Assembly (NCBI RefSeq): GCF_003184185.1
Contig: NZ_QHJG01000007.1
Coordinates: 3,708-67,707, forward strand
Length of the DNA stretch: 64,000 nucleotides
From: Legionella qingyii
Lineage (GTDB): Bacteria > Pseudomonadota > Gammaproteobacteria > Legionellales > Legionellaceae
Direction: 5' to 3'
Part shown: piece by piece, positions 1-8,768 of the stretch
How positions within the stretch are numbered: position 1 is the stretch's first letter
Layout: each line of letters starts with the position of its first letter
Notes under the pieces: generated by a model
Seen by the model: only the letters and a program-made list of their open reading frames with translations
What the model was told of the DNA's origin: nothing
Database searches by the model: none
Translations under genes and position numbers: made by a program

Positions 1-134
1 TGATCTTTGTTTTGCTGATCTTTGTTTTGTTGATCTTTGTTTTGTTGATCTTTGTTTTGTTGATCTTTGTTTTGCTGATCTTTGTTTTGTTGATCTTTGT
101 TTTGCTGATCTTTGTTTTGTTGATCTTTGTTTTG
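1..134. repeat. 15-bp tandem repeat, about 9 copies, inside a TPR gene
   Basis: The unit TGATCTTTGTTTTG(T/C) is repeated head to tail eight full times plus 14 bases, and probably continues beyond the left edge. Read on the minus strand each unit encodes the five residues QQNKD, so the array gives a Gln/Asn/Lys/Asp-rich tail after the TPR region of the gene that contains it. Because the unit is five codons, gain or loss of copies would keep the reading frame. The only variation between copies is T/C at one position, which is CAA/CAG on the coding strand and therefore silent. Confidence 0.97.
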
Positions 135-530
135 GTTTTTATCTTTATCTTTTTTCAAAAGATCTTCAACTAACTTACGATTATAAATGGCATCCTGATT
201 TGCTGAATTGATTGCCAATGCCTTGTCATAGGCTTTAATTGCTTCTTCATATTGTCCCATATGAGCCAGTGCGTTGCCTTGGTTATAATAGCCTTGTTCA
301 TTTTTTAAATCCCGATATAACTCGGCAGCTTTTTGATAATCGCCTGCACGATAGGCTGCGGCTGCAGCCCAATCGCTACGTGTAAAGGTTTCCTTGGCTT
401 GTTTAAATTGATTTTTTTCCATCAACGCTTGCCCTTGTTGATCCGAGGTAGACCATAAGTCTTGCCAACTAAAGGCATGGGTAGCTAAAGACAAAAATGA
501 GGTGAATAAAAGAATAATAAAACGTATCAT
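1..530 (-). CDS. TPR-repeat protein of the Bat operon, 3' end beyond the window
   Basis: The frame opens with an ATG at 530 and has no stop before the left edge. The product starts with a signal-like hydrophobic stretch (MIRFIILLFTSFLSLATHAF), followed by tetratricopeptide-like helices (for example YYNQGNALAHMGQYEEAIKA) and then a QQNKD tandem repeat tail. The start overlaps the stop of the preceding VWA gene by four bases (ATGA), so translation is probably coupled. In related operons a TPR protein (BatC-like, often fused to VWA) follows BatB and sits in the inner membrane or periplasm with the other Bat proteins. A BatD-type gene would be expected further left but is outside the window. The repeat tail is the odd part, and its total length is unknown. 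Confidence 0.85.
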   Translation of the reverse strand, partial: MIRFIILLFTSFLSLATHAFSWQDLWSTSDQQGQALMEKNQFKQAKETFTRSDWAAAAAYRAGDYQKAAELYRDLKNEQGYYNQGNALAHMGQYEEAIKAYDKALAINSANQDAIYNRKLVEDLLKKDKDKNQNKDQQNKDQQNKDQQNKDQQNKDQQNKDQQNKDQQNKDQQNKD

Positions 531-1456
531 ACAGCGATCCTCTGTATCCAACCACGTCGAAACACAGGCAAAAGTAACAGCAGCGCAGGTATTAAAAACC
601 AACGTCCTTCATCACGCCAAAGGGGAATATCTTCATTTTTACTTAGGGCATATTCATTGTTATCACTGGATTTAAGCCACTGATCCAAGTCACTAGAATC
701 AGAAGAGTATTTTACCAATTGTCCATTACCTGCATCAGCAAAACGCGAAAAAAGAGGATTCAAATTCTTATCTGCTTTGACTGGCATAATAGATGAGTAA
801 ATACCTGAGTCAGCTAATTTTTTCGCTAGGGCGATTGATGCACTGGAAGGGGCATCAGCCGTTAATACTAAAATTTGACCCTGGTTATAACCCGCTTGTT
901 TGATTAAATTACTGGCTTCATTCAAGGCGCTATCAAGGTTTTGTCCAGCTACTGGCATGATATCTGGAGTTAATGACGAAAGTAAGGAGGAAATAGTATG
1001 CCCATCATCAGTCAGCGGAGAGACAACAAAGGGCTCACTAGTAAAGACAACAAGGCCAAATTGACCAACATCTTTGTGGGCAAATAAATCATGCAATTTA
1101 AATTTGGCACGACTTAGACGATTGGGTGTTAAGTCATTAGCCATCATATTGTCAGACATATCCAAAACTAGAACTCTAGGTTGTATTGGTTTATAGGTTG
1201 CTACAGGCAGCTTATACCAGACCGGACCGGCAATACTAAAAATCATAAACAGAATACTTAAAAACAAACAAAGCAGGGAGCCCACACGTTGTCCTTGCCC
1301 TTTTTTTTGTAGTAGATGATGAAGCAAATGTTGATCGCACACTTCCGACCAAGCATGTAATTTAGGTTTTTGCCGCCATAAAACCAAAACTAATCCTATC
1401 AAAGGTAAAATCATTAACAGCCACCAGGGCCTTAAAAAATGAAAAGTTGCAATCAT
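527..1456 (-). CDS. batB: VWA-domain membrane protein, BatB type
   Basis: The 309-residue product begins at the ATG at 1456, whose ATGA overlaps the upstream gene's stop; a longer frame upstream exists but lies within batA. Two membrane segments (about residues 11-27 and 60-77) precede a von Willebrand A domain, and a third hydrophobic stretch ends the protein. The metal-binding motif reads DMSDN (residues 99-103) instead of the usual DxSxS, so the third ligand position is Asn; metal binding may be altered. Bat proteins (Bacteroides aerotolerance) work with a MoxR ATPase in envelope or stress functions, but the biochemical role is not settled. The position between batA and a TPR gene supports the assignment. 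Confidence 0.85.
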   Translation of the reverse strand: MIATFHFLRPWWLLMILPLIGLVLVLWRQKPKLHAWSEVCDQHLLHHLLQKKGQGQRVGSLLCLFLSILFMIFSIAGPVWYKLPVATYKPIQPRVLVLDMSDNMMANDLTPNRLSRAKFKLHDLFAHKDVGQFGLVVFTSEPFVVSPLTDDGHTISSLLSSLTPDIMPVAGQNLDSALNEASNLIKQAGYNQGQILVLTADAPSSASIALAKKLADSGIYSSIMPVKADKNLNPLFSRFADAGNGQLVKYSSDSSDLDQWLKSSDNNEYALSKNEDIPLWRDEGRWFLIPALLLLLPVFRRGWIQRIAV

Positions 1457-2481
1457 GGCTTTAAGGCCTCCCGATCTGTCATCGTAGCTCGTATGTTTAA
1501 TCTCAAATCTGCTTTTCTCAACAGCCAAGAGAAACACAGCAATAATGCAAAGCCGACAAACCAAGGGTAATATTCCTTTTGGGGACGCACTGTAGCCTGT
1601 TCTTGATTTATAGTTTCCAACTGATTAATTGTTTTATAAATTGAATTTAATGTTTCAGTATCTGTAGCGCGGAAATAGCGCCCCTCAGTCATGTCAGACA
1701 TTTTTCTTAGGGTTTCTTCATCCAAATCTGCTGAAGCATTTTGCATTATAAAATCACCGACTAAGGCTCTTGAATCGGCTTCGGATCCTAAACCTATTGT
1801 ATAGATTTTGATTCCTTCTTCTTTGGCCAATTCAGCCGCTTTTAACGGAGCAAGTACACCAGAGTTATTTGCTCCATCGGTCAATAAAATAAGAATTCTT
1901 CCTTTTTTGGGTACATGATTTAACCGTTTTACAGCAAGGCCAACGGCATCACCAATCGAGGTTGTTTTACCAGCAAGCCCTGCAGTAGCATCTTCAAGTC
2001 GTAAGAGAATGCTATGTCGATCATAGGTAAGAGGGGTCTGTAAATAAGCACGAGTACCAAAGAGAATTAACCCAATTTTGTCCCCAGTTCGTTCTTGTAC
2101 AAATTGTTCAGCAGCATTTTTTACAACACTTAAACGGCTTACGGGGCGTCCATGTAAGAGCATATCGGGAATTTCCATACTGCCAGATAAATCTAAAGCC
2201 ATCATAATGTTAAAACCCTCACGAGAGATGGGTTTGGGAGCGCCAATCCAGCGAGGGCCTGCTAAAGCAACGACCAATAATAACCATATTATGGCTGGGA
2301 TGAGCAATGAATATTGGGCAGAAACAGAACGCTTTTCTTGATCTGCGATGTGAATCATGGCAGCAAAGAAAGGTACTTTCAACGCAGCAGGCGATTGTAC
2401 TTTGGCTCTTGGCATCAAAAACCAGAAGATTAAAGGTAAAGGAATGAGTATTAAAACCCAAGGGTTAACTAATTCGAACAT
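1453..2481 (-). CDS. batA: VWA-domain membrane protein, BatA type
   Basis: The 342-residue protein has two N-terminal membrane segments (about 7-24 and 56-75), a VWA domain and a C-terminal membrane helix (about 308-323), which places the VWA domain on the periplasmic side in the usual BatA model. The MIDAS motif DLSGS (residues 97-101) is intact, and the later TPLT and TDGANNSG elements fit the family. It overlaps the DUF4381 gene by 13 bases upstream and batB by 4 bases downstream. Family knowledge links it to the MoxR ATPase encoded at the head of the same operon. Confidence 0.88.
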   Translation of the reverse strand: MFELVNPWVLILIPLPLIFWFLMPRAKVQSPAALKVPFFAAMIHIADQEKRSVSAQYSLLIPAIIWLLLVVALAGPRWIGAPKPISREGFNIMMALDLSGSMEIPDMLLHGRPVSRLSVVKNAAEQFVQERTGDKIGLILFGTRAYLQTPLTYDRHSILLRLEDATAGLAGKTTSIGDAVGLAVKRLNHVPKKGRILILLTDGANNSGVLAPLKAAELAKEEGIKIYTIGLGSEADSRALVGDFIMQNASADLDEETLRKMSDMTEGRYFRATDTETLNSIYKTINQLETINQEQATVRPQKEYYPWFVGFALLLCFSWLLRKADLRLNIRATMTDREALKP

Positions 2482-2954
2482 GGCACCCCTCTTTGTTTAA
2501 TCCAAAGTTGCGCCGCATGGAATAATGGTTTGAGATCCATGATTTCTCTTGTTTTAAAAGGGGCATCGAGTAGTAAGTCCTTTACCAAATTGAAATCAAT
2601 ATTTTTACTGGTTTCATTTAAAAATTTAAGCCATTCTTCCCCATGTAAACTCGCAACTTGTTCTCTTGGATAATAGACAAGGGCGACTCGGCGTAATAAT
2701 TCTGAGATATGTGCACTGGTCAGGGCGCCATTTTGTTCTTTCTCATATTGGCTTTGATAGTTATCTAATAAAAGCAGGGCTTGCTTTTTAGCGAGAGCAT
2801 TTCGATGTTTTTTATAAATACCATAAGCGAATGTCATTGCTAAAAATAAGATAAGGCCAATCAAAATATACCACCCAGGAGCAACCGGCCACCAACCAAT
2901 TGGGGTGGGTAGATGAATGTCTTTTAACTGCGTCAGAGGATCAGTATTAGCCAC
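2469..2954 (-). CDS. DUF4381 membrane protein of the Bat operon
   Basis: This 161-residue protein opens with the pattern DPLTQLKDIHLPTPIGWWPV, characteristic of DUF4381, followed by one membrane helix (about 28-46) and a basic, helical cytoplasmic tail. It overlaps the DUF58 gene by 8 bases and batA by 13. DUF4381 proteins are regularly found between DUF58 and VWA genes in MoxR operons and are thought to belong to the same membrane assembly; no enzymatic activity is known. I see no catalytic motif. Confidence 0.85.
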   Translation of the reverse strand: MANTDPLTQLKDIHLPTPIGWWPVAPGWYILIGLILFLAMTFAYGIYKKHRNALAKKQALLLLDNYQSQYEKEQNGALTSAHISELLRRVALVYYPREQVASLHGEEWLKFLNETSKNIDFNLVKDLLLDAPFKTREIMDLKPLFHAAQLWIKQRGVPCSN

Positions 2955-3858
2955 GAGACCTCCTGGGAAACGTCTGGCGCACTAAAGGAGCCAAATCGAC
3001 ATCGGCTGTAACCTGAACATACTGAATGTATAAGCGTCGCAATTGAGCTTGCAAGAGCTCTATACGTTGCTGACAATACTGTTCATATGCTGTGCTCACG
3101 GATCGTAAGCTGGTATCAAGTATTATCTCTTGCTGTCCATTAGTTATGGCATATTGTTGTGGTTTAGGCGGAGAAAGCTCCACGCGGTCACAAATATGAT
3201 AAGCCAGGATGTCATTATGATAGCGTAATCGATTTAAATGTTTTTCACACTCACTATCCATAGAATAGAAATCACTGATCAAAACCAGGATACTTCCTGG
3301 CCTAACTACGCGATGTAAGCGTACCAATGCATCACTAAGTCGCCTTGGTTGCGCTTCGCGTTGTTCATCAGTTTGATCGGTATAGCGACTTAAAGACGCT
3401 AATAAGGGAAGTACGCCCATGTCACGACTGCGTGGAGTAAATTCACTGTGATCCGTAGCCGAGAAGAATACTCCTCCTACTCTATCGCCTTCTTTTATTA
3501 CAGTCCAGGCAAGAAGCGCTGCGAGTCGGGCAGCAATGACTGATTTAAATGCAATGCGCGTACCGAAAATCATCGAGGGGTTGAAATCCGTGAGAATTAC
3601 CACCGGTCTTTCTCGTTCTTCCTGATAAATTTTGACGTGTGGCTTGCCGGTACGCGCAGTAACGCGCCACTCCATATGGCGTATTTCATCGCCTGCCTGA
3701 TAATTTCTTACTTCGGCAAAATCCATTCCTCGACCACGTAATTGGGATAAATGATTTCCTGATCGTATTGCTTTACCTTCGGGCCGATAATGAATGGATT
3801 GCACATAACGTCTTAAGTCAATCAATTCATTTAATTCTGCAATAACGCCATTAGCCAT
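2947..3858 (-). CDS. DUF58-domain protein of the MoxR/Bat operon
   Basis: I chose the ATG at 3858 because a GAGG ribosome site lies five bases upstream (complement of 3864-3867); a GTG at 3873 would add five residues. The 303-residue product contains the DUF58 signature GRGMDFAEVRNYQAGDEIR followed by IDWxxTAR-like residues (MEWRVTARTG), and a degenerate VWA-like fold with DFNPSM in place of a MIDAS. No membrane segment is evident, unlike longer DUF58 proteins. The gene lies between the MoxR ATPase and DUF4381, the standard order, which supports a role as MoxR partner. Confidence 0.88.
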   Translation of the reverse strand: MANGVIAELNELIDLRRYVQSIHYRPEGKAIRSGNHLSQLRGRGMDFAEVRNYQAGDEIRHMEWRVTARTGKPHVKIYQEERERPVVILTDFNPSMIFGTRIAFKSVIAARLAALLAWTVIKEGDRVGGVFFSATDHSEFTPRSRDMGVLPLLASLSRYTDQTDEQREAQPRRLSDALVRLHRVVRPGSILVLISDFYSMDSECEKHLNRLRYHNDILAYHICDRVELSPPKPQQYAITNGQQEIILDTSLRSVSTAYEQYCQQRIELLQAQLRRLYIQYVQVTADVDLAPLVRQTFPRRSRG

Positions 3859-3957
3859 AAAAACCTCGTGCACCTCATATGTCTCTGAAGATTGGGGCTA
3901 AATTCATCAGATTCAAGGCTATTATTTGTTGGGTCCAAGGCCCAACCTGCCTGTTTT

Positions 3958-4959
3958 CTACGGAACAGCAACTAAACGCAATAAGGAGTCAATAAAATCG
4001 TCGCTATTGATTCCTTCTGCTTCAGCTTCAAAGCTTAATAAAATTCGATGCCGTAATACATCATGGGCAATCACATGAATGTCATCCGGAGTAACATAGT
4101 CTCTCCCACAAAGCCATGCATGAGCTTTGGAGCAACGATCTAAAGCAATCGTAGCACGGGGACTTGCACCAAAACGCAACCAACGACCCAATTCTTCACT
4201 GTATACGCCAGGATTCCGAGTTGCTACTACTAATTGCACTAGATAATTTTCCAATGCATCGCTCGTATGAACATTCAGCACTTGTTTACGCGCTTCAAAT
4301 AATGTTTTTTGTGAAAGTTTTTCCGTGCTAGCAGGTTTAGTAGCCATAGCCGCGCCTAAAGCTTCTTTGCGCGACAGGGCTAAAATATCATGCTCTATTT
4401 TGGCATCAGGATAACTAATTTTTACATACATCAAAAATCGATCCAATTGTGCTTCCGGTAAAGGATACGTTCCTTCCTGCTCAATTGGGTTTTGTGTTGC
4501 CATGACTAGAAATAATTCAGGTAGAGGATAGGTTTTACCTCCTATGGTAACTTGTCTTTCAGCCATTGCCTCAAGAAGTGCAGATTGTACTTTTGCTGGG
4601 GCACGGTTAATTTCATCTGCCAAAAGCAAGTGATGGAATATAGGGCCTGGTTGAAACACAAAGGAACCATTTTGTGGATGGTATACATCGGTACCGGTTA
4701 AATCACCAGGCAATAAATCAGGTGTAAACTGGATGCGATGAAAATTACCTTCAACACCATCTGACAGTTCTTTAACTGCTCGTGTTTTTGCTAATCCAGG
4801 TGCTCCTTCAACTAATAAATGGCCATCTGCAAGTAAGGCAATGAGTAAACGTGAAATTAATCCATCCTGACCCAAAATTTGCGAATTTAAGCGATGACTT
4901 AATTGTAATATTTGGCGTTGCACAGCATTTCCAGTCTTACTGTCTTCTACTTGCTCCAT
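3958..4959 (-). CDS. MoxR-family AAA+ ATPase
   Basis: The 333-residue protein has a Walker A motif GAPGLAKT (52-59), a Walker B LLLADEINRAP, a sensor region MATQNPIEQEGTYPLPEAQLDRF and the C-terminal AAA lid typical of MoxR. MoxR ATPases act as chaperones that mature or insert metal cofactors or partner complexes, usually with the VWA proteins encoded alongside. It is the first gene of the minus-strand operon that continues through DUF58, DUF4381, BatA, BatB and TPR genes. The promoter should lie between 4960 and 5155, where I see no clear consensus boxes. Confidence 0.93.
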   Translation of the reverse strand: MEQVEDSKTGNAVQRQILQLSHRLNSQILGQDGLISRLLIALLADGHLLVEGAPGLAKTRAVKELSDGVEGNFHRIQFTPDLLPGDLTGTDVYHPQNGSFVFQPGPIFHHLLLADEINRAPAKVQSALLEAMAERQVTIGGKTYPLPELFLVMATQNPIEQEGTYPLPEAQLDRFLMYVKISYPDAKIEHDILALSRKEALGAAMATKPASTEKLSQKTLFEARKQVLNVHTSDALENYLVQLVVATRNPGVYSEELGRWLRFGASPRATIALDRCSKAHAWLCGRDYVTPDDIHVIAHDVLRHRILLSFEAEAEGINSDDFIDSLLRLVAVP

Positions 4960-5155
4960 AATTTCTACCTTAATCTAAATAACATCAAACAGAGTTAAAT
5001 AAAAAAACTTATCCTAGCGTGAATTGTATTCGCTGCCAAGTGCTCAAGTGTATTTTTGTGCAATAATTAATCATTTTCAGAGGTGAAGTAACCCAAGAAT
5101 TCGAGCATGGGCGAAGTCGTAACACGGGTTCCATTGTGTTTCACCCAGACTACAC

Positions 5156-5599
5156 TTATTGTTGATAATCCGGATGGAGCTCCAGGGGCATCATCGTTTG
5201 TAGCTTTTGATAAAGCGATAGAATCTCTTCACAAAATACCTGGAATTGCTGTTGGTTTTCCCATAAATCATAATCAGCTCCTTTAAGGAAAACCTGTTGC
5301 TTTGCCAGCGTCTTTAATAAAACGAGCTCCTGACGTGAAAATCCCAAGTGACTATTTAATTCAACCAGCTCCATGAGTTTTTTGTGTTCTTTGATTGGGC
5401 GGTGTTCATGCAAACAATAAGCTTTTAAGGTCAATAGAAAAGCTTGATACATCAATGAAGTAACAGGAGTCAATACTGCAAGTGGATCAGTTTGCCTGAA
5501 TGTCCAGTCGGTGATTTGCTGCAATAGATAATCGGCAGCATAGGCATGTTGTGTCGCAATATTAAGCATTTCCAATGGGGATAAATAACGTTTGTCCAT
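5156..5599 (-). CDS. small HEPN-like helical protein, function unknown
   Basis: This 147-residue soluble protein is predicted almost all-helical. The central stretch LMYQAFLLTLKAYCLHEHRP followed by a conserved-looking HKKLMELVEL resembles HEPN-fold proteins (a lysine-containing helix, then a short loop and H-x-L). The RX4-6H RNase motif of toxin-type HEPN proteins is not evident, so it should not be called a nuclease. It stands alone between the MoxR operon and a divergent Dus gene; no partner nucleotidyltransferase or antitoxin gene is adjacent. The ATG at 5599 has an AGGA-like sequence upstream. Confidence 0.6.
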   Translation of the reverse strand: MDKRYLSPLEMLNIATQHAYAADYLLQQITDWTFRQTDPLAVLTPVTSLMYQAFLLTLKAYCLHEHRPIKEHKKLMELVELNSHLGFSRQELVLLKTLAKQQVFLKGADYDLWENQQQFQVFCEEILSLYQKLQTMMPLELHPDYQQ

Positions 5600-5714
5600 A
5601 AAGGATTTTTCCTATTTGATTCAGTGTCTTTTAGCGTGCACAGTCGAGCTCAACTGCTTTTTCTGGTTTAAAGTATGTTAAAATTGGCCCTCATTATATC
5701 TATGAATTAAATTG

Positions 5715-6695
5715 ATGCACGCTTTTATTAACAGTTCTTTGCAAATAGGCTCTTTGACATTGTCCAATCGGTTAATCCAAGGCCCTTTAGCGGGTTATAG
5801 CTGTGCACCATTCAGAACATTATTTAATCATTATCGGGCACCAGCGTATTGTGTAACGGAGATGAGTTCCGCAACGGATATTCTTTATAAGCATACCGCA
5901 AATTCACGTTATATTTATCGGGCACCACAGGAGCAGATTCTTGCGTATCAGATTGCAGGTACAGAACCAGCTATTTTGGCGCAAGCAGCGCACCGATTAC
6001 AGCAAAATGGCGCGGATATTATCGACATTAATTGTGGCTGTCCAAAACCTAAAATTCGTAAAAAAGGTGCAGGAAGTGCTTTGCTAGAAGAGCCAGATCA
6101 CCTAGTGCGAATTGTTAAAGAAGTGCGCGCAGCGATTTTTATTCCCTTAACTATAAAAGTTCGCATTCAAGGTGATGCAAAGGATGTTCTGCTGGCGAAA
6201 AAAATTGAAGAAGCAGGAGCTGATGCGCTGATTGTACACGGTCGGCGTTGGATTGATGATTATGATGTTGCTTCTGACTTGCAACAAATCGCAAAAATAA
6301 AACAAAGCATTTCTATTCCGGTGATTGCTAATGGAGATATTAACAATATCCACAGCTTGCATAGGGCAATAGAGTTAAGTGATTGCGATGCTTATATGAT
6401 CTCGCGTGCTGGTAGTGGTAAACCCTGGCTCTATCAAGAGTTATTGGAACAGCAAAGTATTACGATAACCCTGGCAGAAAAAATCAATCTGTTTATGACG
6501 CATTTACAAGGGTTGGCTGCACTGGAAGATGAGTATAAGGCGGTTTTACAAAGTAAGTCCTTGGTTCGTTATTATTTTGGCAAATTACTTGATGAGTCGT
6601 CATTAAATCGTTTTTACCTATTGGATTCTTTGGAGGCGATTCAATCTTTTCTGCGATCTTTGGTTCAAGGCCATTCTCATCCAGAATTCGCGTGA
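5715..6695 (+). CDS. tRNA-dihydrouridine synthase family protein
   Basis: The 326-residue protein is a FMN-dependent TIM-barrel Dus enzyme that reduces uridines in the tRNA D-loop. The hallmarks are PLAGYSCAPFR near the N-terminus, the active-site element INCGCPKPK (catalytic Cys expected at residue 109), the IKVRIQG strand and the FMN phosphate site VIANGDI / MISRAGSGKPW. The motif carries CGCP where most family members have MGCP or FGCP, giving an extra Cys at 107. I start at the ATG at 5715; a TTG sits directly before it. The subclass (A, B or C) cannot be fixed from sequence reading alone, so no symbol is given. Confidence 0.85.
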   Translation: MHAFINSSLQIGSLTLSNRLIQGPLAGYSCAPFRTLFNHYRAPAYCVTEMSSATDILYKHTANSRYIYRAPQEQILAYQIAGTEPAILAQAAHRLQQNGADIIDINCGCPKPKIRKKGAGSALLEEPDHLVRIVKEVRAAIFIPLTIKVRIQGDAKDVLLAKKIEEAGADALIVHGRRWIDDYDVASDLQQIAKIKQSISIPVIANGDINNIHSLHRAIELSDCDAYMISRAGSGKPWLYQELLEQQSITITLAEKINLFMTHLQGLAALEDEYKAVLQSKSLVRYYFGKLLDESSLNRFYLLDSLEAIQSFLRSLVQGHSHPEFA

Positions 6696-6758
6696 TTAAA
6701 TAAAAAATTAAATTAAATCACTATAATCTCGATTATAAATCCTGTAGGTATGAATAAA

Positions 6759-7514
6759 TTAGCCAAGCAAGCTTCTGCCCCCGTCCACTTTGAGTATTTG
6801 TCCGGTAATGTAGGGGTTTTCGGCTAAGGCTAAAATCGCCTGGGCAATATATTCTGGATCCCCATGTTTTTTTAGCGGTGTTTTCTCGATAATTTGTTCT
6901 TGAATTTCTGGAGTCAACGTATTGGAATGTTCAGGCCAAATAATGGCGCCTGGAGCGACCGCATTGACCCTGATTTCAGGAGCAAATTCGCGTGCCAGGC
7001 TTTGGGTCTGCATTTCCAAAGCGGCTTTACTTTGGCAATAAACAGAGTATCCTTTCAATGGTTTTTCTGCATGGATGTCGCTTATATTTATAATGACCCC
7101 GGATTGCTTTGCCAATAAAGGGCGTGCTGCGAGACTCAGTAAGAACGGTGCTTTAACATGAATGTCAAAAAGAGCACGCCAATCTGTTTCAGCAAATGTA
7201 GTGAATTCAGTGCGGATGAATACAGAAGCATTATTGACTAATAAATCCAAACGCCCGACCCAATCCTGAATTGTAATCATCATTTCATCTGCTGCGCCTG
7301 GTTCAGATAATTCTCTCTGTAAAACAAAGGCACTATTAGGCCGTTGTTCATTTAAGCCTACGGCAAGGGCATGAGCCTCTGGCAATGATTGATGGCAATG
7401 AATCACTACTTTATATCCTGCTACATGTAGTTTTTTGACAACCGCGGCGCCGATGCGGCGCGCCCCACCGGTGACTAAAGCAACTTTCGCTTCTTGTTTG
7501 TTTGTCGGATTCAA
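6759..7514 (-). CDS. short-chain dehydrogenase, pteridine reductase (FolM/PTR1) type
   Basis: The SDR nucleotide motif is TGGARRIG, the TGxxxRxG form that marks pteridine reductases, instead of the TGxxxGxG of most SDRs. LVNNAS, the YCQSK catalytic Tyr-x3-Lys and a C-terminal ITGQILKVDGG complete the fold. I prefer a TTG start at 7514 with AGGA seven bases upstream (about 250 residues), because the frame upstream of it does not look like SDR sequence. The likely reaction is NADPH-dependent reduction of dihydropterin or dihydrofolate to the tetrahydro form. It is divergent from the midA-PTPS-priA genes, and the nearby PTPS homologue supports a pterin role. Confidence 0.82.
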   Translation of the reverse strand: MNPTNKQEAKVALVTGGARRIGAAVVKKLHVAGYKVVIHCHQSLPEAHALAVGLNEQRPNSAFVLQRELSEPGAADEMMITIQDWVGRLDLLVNNASVFIRTEFTTFAETDWRALFDIHVKAPFLLSLAARPLLAKQSGVIINISDIHAEKPLKGYSVYCQSKAALEMQTQSLAREFAPEIRVNAVAPGAIIWPEHSNTLTPEIQEQIIEKTPLKKHGDPEYIAQAILALAENPYITGQILKVDGGRSLLG

Positions 7515-7574
7515 TGTATGGTTCCTATTCTCGATTATTCTGGGTGAAACGAAGTCCGTGCTTTGGGGCTTACA

Positions 7575-7595
7575 TCCCGCGGACAAGCCGCGGGA
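7575..7595. repeat. GC-rich palindrome between divergent genes
   Basis: TCCCGCGG and CCGCGGGA form a perfect 8-bp stem around the 5-base loop ACAAG. On the minus strand the core reads CGGCTTGTCC, which recurs at 20736-20768 in a similar hairpin, so this is one copy of a dispersed element rather than a gene-specific operator. It lies upstream of both the SDR gene and the methyltransferase gene. Confidence 0.8.
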
Positions 7596-7649
7596 CCTAG
7601 AACCAAGATATGTTGCTTCGGTTTTTTACCCGACTAAAGTTTTTAAAGT

Positions 7650-8768
7650 ATGACTATGAGTATAATACAAACCTTACACGCGCTACTGGCCGAACGCCAG
7701 GCTATTCCCTTCGTAGAATTCATGCAACTTGCATTGTACGCTCCTGGAGAAGGATATTATAGTTCCGGGTTGCAAAAATTAGGGAAGCATGGTGATTTTA
7801 TTACCGCTCCTGAATTGACTCCTTTATTTGGTAAAGCGCTAGCGAATCAATGCCAGCAAGTATTAATGGAACTTGAGTCGCCGATGTTATTCGAGTTTGG
7901 TGCAGGTTCGGGCGCTCTTTGTGTTGCTATATTAGAACATTTGGCGGAACATAACGCGTTGCCAGAAACCTATTGCATTTTGGAGGTCAGCGCTAACTTA
8001 CAACATCGTCAACGCGAGCTCATAGCACAAAAAATTCCTCATCTGGCTCATTTAGTTACCTGGCTCAATAGCTGGCCCGAAGTTCCTTTTAATGGAGTGG
8101 TTTTGGCAAACGAAGTCCTGGATGCTATGCCGGTACATCGATTCATGAAAACCGAGCAGGGCATTATGGAAAGTTATGTCGCTTTGAACGAACAGCAACA
8201 ATTAACAGAACTATTTAAACCCTGTCAAAATCAACGTTTGCTGGATTACATTGATAATCGATTATCGCTACAAAATACCCCTTATCTTTCTGAAGTGAAT
8301 CTTTTTATCGATGACTGGATCTTAAATAATTATCAGATGTTAAAACAAGGCGTGGTGTTTTTGATTGATTATGGATTTCCTCGTCATGAGTACTATCATC
8401 CTGATCGTAATCAGGGCACTTTAATGTGTCATTATCAACACCAAAGTCATCCGGATCCGTTTTTGCATCCAGGAGAGCAAGACATTACCGCACATGTGGA
8501 TTTTACGCATGTAGCAGAAGCTGGGCAACAAGCCGGTTTTCACATTGCAGGTTTTACAAATCAAGCCTCTTTTTTGCTGGCCAACGGTTTGCTAAGCTTA
8601 ATCAATACACTGGATAATGAATTGGAACAAGTACGGGCAAAACAAGCGATAAAGCAACTCACCCTTCCTAGTGAAATGGGGGAGTTATTTAAAGTAATCG
8701 CCTTAAGTAAAAATGTGGAAATTTCCTTAAATGGATTTCTATTAAATGATAAACGAGTGAGTTTATGA
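7650..8768 (+). CDS. MidA-type SAM-dependent methyltransferase (COG1565/DUF185)
   Basis: The 372-residue product matches the MidA/NDUFAF7 family: an N-terminal FVEFMQLALYAPGEGYY motif, HGDFITAPELTPLFG, the SAM site FEFGAGSGAL, EVSANLQHRQRE and the VLANEVLDAMPVHRF motif, with IDYGFPRHEYYHPDRNQGTL later. The mitochondrial homologue symmetrically dimethylates an arginine of complex I subunit NDUFS2; the bacterial substrate is not established. A second ATG at 7656 is an alternative start. It overlaps the following PTPS-like gene by four bases (ATGA), suggesting coupled translation. Confidence 0.88.
   Translation: MTMSIIQTLHALLAERQAIPFVEFMQLALYAPGEGYYSSGLQKLGKHGDFITAPELTPLFGKALANQCQQVLMELESPMLFEFGAGSGALCVAILEHLAEHNALPETYCILEVSANLQHRQRELIAQKIPHLAHLVTWLNSWPEVPFNGVVLANEVLDAMPVHRFMKTEQGIMESYVALNEQQQLTELFKPCQNQRLLDYIDNRLSLQNTPYLSEVNLFIDDWILNNYQMLKQGVVFLIDYGFPRHEYYHPDRNQGTLMCHYQHQSHPDPFLHPGEQDITAHVDFTHVAEAGQQAGFHIAGFTNQASFLLANGLLSLINTLDNELEQVRAKQAIKQLTLPSEMGELFKVIALSKNVEISLNGFLLNDKRVSL

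Noticed and set aside
1..134. Possible CRISPR array
   Set aside because: Units are contiguous 15-mers without spacers and encode a peptide repeat in frame.
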